From Streptomyces anulatus (GTDB taxonomy: Bacteria > Actinomycetota > Actinomycetes > Streptomycetales > Streptomycetaceae): a DNA stretch of 64,000 bases. How positions within the stretch are numbered: position 1 is the stretch's first letter; each line of letters starts with the position of its first letter. The stretch is taken from NCBI RefSeq assembly GCF_000721175.1, contig NZ_JOEZ01000039.1:30791-94790 (forward strand). The letters are read 5' to 3'. The notes beneath the pieces were generated by a model, which was not told the DNA's origin, ran no database searches, and saw only the letters and a program-made list of their open reading frames with translations. Below, one piece after another: positions 61,960 through 64,000 of the stretch. Made by a program: the position numbers and the translations under genes.

Positions 61960-62753
61960 CGGCGACCGCTCCCACACCGACCCGCCCCGCGAACGAGGCT
62001 GCCCCGGCCCGCCCGCTGACCCCGTCCCGTACGACCGCCACAGCGGGCCGCGTCCTGCGCCAGCTGACCCACGACCCCCGCACGATCGCGCTCCTGTTGA
62101 TCGTCCCGGTCCTGCTGATCACGCTGCTCCGTTACGTCTTCGACGGCAGCCCCGAGACCTTCGACTCCACCGGAGCCAGCCTCCTCGGCATCTTCCCGCT
62201 GATCACGATGTTCCTGGTGACCTCGATCGCCACCCTGCGCGAACGCACCTCGGGCACCCTCGAACGCCTCCTCGCCCTCCCGCTCGGCAAGGGCGACCTG
62301 ATCGCGGGCTACGCCCTCGCGTTCGGCGCGGTCGCGGTCGTCCAGGCGGCGCTCGCGACGGCCGTCTCCATCTGGCTGCTGGGCCTGGACGTCATCGGCT
62401 CGCCCTGGCTGCTGCTCCTGGTCGCCCTGCTCGACGCTCTGCTCGGCACCGCACTCGGCCTGTTCGTCTCCGCGTTCGCCGCCTCCGAGTTCCAGGCGGT
62501 CCAGTTCATGCCGGCGGTGATCTTCCCCCAGCTCCTGCTCTGCGGCCTGTTCACGCCGCGCGAGGCGATGCACCCCGTCCTGGAGGCGATCTCGAACGTC
62601 CTGCCCATGTCGTACGCCGTCGACGGCATGGACCAGGTCCTCCACCACCCCGACATCACCGGCGACTTCGTCCGCGACGTGGCCGTGGTCGCGGGGAGCG
62701 CGCTCCTGGTCCTCTGCCTCGGCGCGATCACCCTCCGCCGCCGTACGCCGTGA
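61956..62753 (+). CDS. ABC-2 type permease
   Basis: 265 aa with six predicted helices (IALLLIVPVLLITLLRYVF, LLGIFPLITMFLVTSIATL, GYALAFGAVAVVQAALATAVSIWLL, LLLLVALLDALLGTALGLFVSAF, VIFPQLLLCGLFTPREAM, VAVVAGSALLVLCLGAITL) and the ABC2 signature RERTSGTLERLLALPL. It forms the export channel with the upstream ATPase (ATGA overlap). Substrate unknown; antibiotic or lipid export is typical. Confidence 0.9.
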   Translation: MTATAPTPTRPANEAAPARPLTPSRTTATAGRVLRQLTHDPRTIALLLIVPVLLITLLRYVFDGSPETFDSTGASLLGIFPLITMFLVTSIATLRERTSGTLERLLALPLGKGDLIAGYALAFGAVAVVQAALATAVSIWLLGLDVIGSPWLLLLVALLDALLGTALGLFVSAFAASEFQAVQFMPAVIFPQLLLCGLFTPREAMHPVLEAISNVLPMSYAVDGMDQVLHHPDITGDFVRDVAVVAGSALLVLCLGAITLRRRTP

Positions 62754-62822
62754 AACCCCGATGCGAGGATGGCGGGGAGACGGTCACAACGTGGACCTGA
62801 GCACCGCCCGGAGGGTGAACGC

Positions 62823-63632
62823 ATGACCCAGACAGTCGCAGTCCTCGGCACCGGCAAGATCGGCGAGGCCCTGCTCAGCGGCATGATCCGGGCGGGCTGG
62901 CGACCGGCCGACCTCCTGGTGACCACCCGACGCGGCGACCGGGCCCGGGAACTGCACACGCGGTACGGGGTCGAGTCCGTCAGCAACGCGGAGGCGGCCA
63001 GGAACGCCGACATCCTCATCCTCGCGGTCAAGCCGCAGGACATGGGCAAGCTCCTGGACGAACTCGCACCGCACGTCACCGCCGACCGTCTGGTCATCAG
63101 CGCCGCGGCCGGCATCACCACCGCGTTCATCGAGGACCGGCTCACCCCGGACACCCCGGTCGTCCGGGTCATGCCCAACACCCCGGTCCTCGTCGACGAG
63201 GGCATGTCCGTCATCTCGGCCGGCAGCCACGCCACCGGCGCGCACCTCGCCACCGCCGAGGAGATCTTCGGCGGCGTCGGCAAGACCCTGCGCGTCCCGG
63301 AGTCCCAGCAGGACGCGGCGACCGCCCTCTCGGGCTCCGGCCCCGCCTACTTCTACTTCCTGGTCGAGGCCATGACCGACGCGGGCATCCTGCTCGGCCT
63401 GCCCCGAGCCCAGGCCCACGACCTCATCGTCCAGGCCGCGATCGGCGCCGCCGTCATGCTGCGGGACAGCGGCGAGCACCCGGTCAAGCTCCGCGAGGCC
63501 GTCACCAGCCCGGCCGGCACGACCATCAGCGCGATCCGCGAACTGGAGAACCACGGAGTGCGCGCGGCCCTCATCGCCGCACTGGAGGCAGCCCGCGACC
63601 GCAGCCGCGAACTGGCCTCCGGCAACGGCTGA
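62823..63632 (+). CDS. proC: pyrroline-5-carboxylate reductase ProC
   Basis: Final step of proline synthesis, P5C to proline with NAD(P)H. 269 aa: Rossmann motif VAVLGTGKIGEALLSGMI, ILAVKPQDM, SAAAGITTAFIE, RVMPNTPVLVDEGM and the C-terminal dimer signature SGSGPAYFYFLVEAMTDAGILLGLPR plus TSPAGTTISAIRELE. ATG 62823 follows GGAGGGTG. It lies 69 bp after the ABC permease gene but is functionally separate. Confidence 0.95.
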   Translation: MTQTVAVLGTGKIGEALLSGMIRAGWRPADLLVTTRRGDRARELHTRYGVESVSNAEAARNADILILAVKPQDMGKLLDELAPHVTADRLVISAAAGITTAFIEDRLTPDTPVVRVMPNTPVLVDEGMSVISAGSHATGAHLATAEEIFGGVGKTLRVPESQQDAATALSGSGPAYFYFLVEAMTDAGILLGLPRAQAHDLIVQAAIGAAVMLRDSGEHPVKLREAVTSPAGTTISAIRELENHGVRAALIAALEAARDRSRELASGNG

Positions 63633-63654
63633 CACCCAGCCCGGCCCCCATCCG

Positions 63655-63684
63655 CCCCCGGCCACCGGCACCACCGGCCGGGGG
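63655..63684. terminator. GC hairpin after proC
   Basis: CCCCCGGCC (63655-63663) pairs perfectly with GGCCGGGGG (63676-63684) across a 12-base loop. It directly abuts the TTGACA -35 box, insulating the following promoter from proC transcription. Confidence 0.6.
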
Positions 63685-63713
63685 TTGACACACCCCGGAC
63701 ACATCCGTAGTGT
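63685..63713 (+). promoter_or_regulatory. strong vegetative promoter (TTGACA-N17-TAGTGT), rRNA operon upstream region
   Basis: TTGACA at 63685-63690, exactly 17 bp, TAGTGT at 63708-63713: near-consensus for the major sigma factor HrdB. It is the first of probably several promoters before a ribosomal RNA operon. Confidence 0.75.
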
Positions 63714-64000
63714 GCTCCGAGTTGTCCGACGTGAGCGCCGACCCCGGTCGGTCCCCGGACAGCCATTCCGCAGTAACCACGACAGGACACGCGACCTCGT
63801 GTCGCATGCCTTTTCGTGTGCCTGCGCGAAATGAGGAATCCGCGTTCGAAGGAACGCACCCCGATTAGCGTCGGGGGGCAGGATTCCGCTAAAGTCTCAC
63901 TCGTCGGAACGGCCCAACAGCCGGGAAGACAAGCCCCGCTGACTGGGAATCGGGTCCGAAAGGATCTGATAGAGTCGGACTCGCCGGAAAGGGAAAACGC
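63714..64000 (+). promoter_or_regulatory. promoter/leader region of a ribosomal RNA operon (16S gene lies beyond the window)
   Basis: No protein-coding gene. Contains further -10-like boxes TAAAGT (63890-63895) and TAGAGT (63970-63975). The end (AAAGGATCTGATAGAGTCGG, then GGAAAGGGAAAACGC) matches what I remember of the sequence upstream of Streptomyces 16S rRNA genes. The mature 16S start is not reached. Confidence 0.65.

Overview
The window is high-GC actinobacterial chromosome and is almost certainly Streptomyces. Codon third positions are overwhelmingly G or C, many genes start with GTG, and the gene set and order are Streptomyces core: tilS-hpt-ftsH-folE, the folate cluster, panC-nadB-nadC-coaX, lsr2-clpC, sigE-cseABC, mutY, radA-disA, ilvD, proC and a ribosomal RNA operon leader. 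No species can be named from sequence alone.

Layout. (1) 1-6.0 kb: the 3' part of a zinc metalloprotease-like gene, then tilS, hpt, ftsH and folE on the plus strand. (2) 6.0-9.3 kb, minus strand: folP, an NTF2-like gene, folB, folK and a DUF3180 membrane protein. (3) 9.3-11.5 kb: a decayed patch. A lysyl-phosphatidylglycerol synthase-like gene has lost its 3' end to an 87-bp element-like segment, next to a start-less, truncated esterase-like remnant. (4) 11.5-15.4 kb: a quaternary-amine (OpuC/OsmU-type) ABC importer with a divergent ATPase gene. (5) 15.5-23.8 kb: a coiled-coil membrane protein, nuoD with a MidA/NDUFAF7-like methyltransferase gene beside it, a NarL-type two-component pair, a TmrB-like remnant, an ArsR-type regulator and a threonine aldolase-like enzyme. 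(6) 23.9-29.7 kb: a tightly coupled cofactor operon, DUF2520-panC-nadB-nadC-coaX. (7) 29.8-36.0 kb: small Streptomyces proteins, an orphan BlaI-type repressor, a GNAT acetyltransferase, lsr2, an SCO3374-like gene and clpC. (8) 36.0-39.7 kb: an accessory two-gene operon encoding a Trypco2 protein and a trypsin-NACHT-LRR protein, a predicted conflict/antiphage system. (9) 40.2-44.8 kb: an M23 peptidase, then sigE-cseA-cseB-cseC (cell-envelope stress). (10) 45.0-52.0 kb: mutY, a secreted or anchored protein, radA-disA (DNA repair and c-di-AMP) and a BACON-domain membrane protein. (11) 52.2-63.6 kb: a Cys-rich protein, a Ppx/GppA phosphatase, a TIM-barrel isomerase, a TetR regulator, ilvD, a Ser/Thr kinase with a PQQ propeller, an SH3 protein, an ABC exporter and proC. 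The last ~370 bases look like the promoter and leader region of an rRNA operon.

The most interesting items are: the Trypco2 / trypsin-NACHT-LRR operon; three copies of a terminal-inverted-repeat element (166, 163 and 54 bp), the 54-bp one being an internally deleted, inverted copy that abuts the cseC stop codon; a tandem triplication of the panC ribosome-loading region that creates a 28-codon coupled mini-ORF; a similar 32-codon mini-ORF between cseB and cseC; the methyltransferase-nuoD pairing, which predicts arginine methylation of NuoD; and a perfect 20-bp palindrome covering the start codon of the ABC exporter operon.

All calls come from reading the sequence and remembered family knowledge. 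No database search was run.
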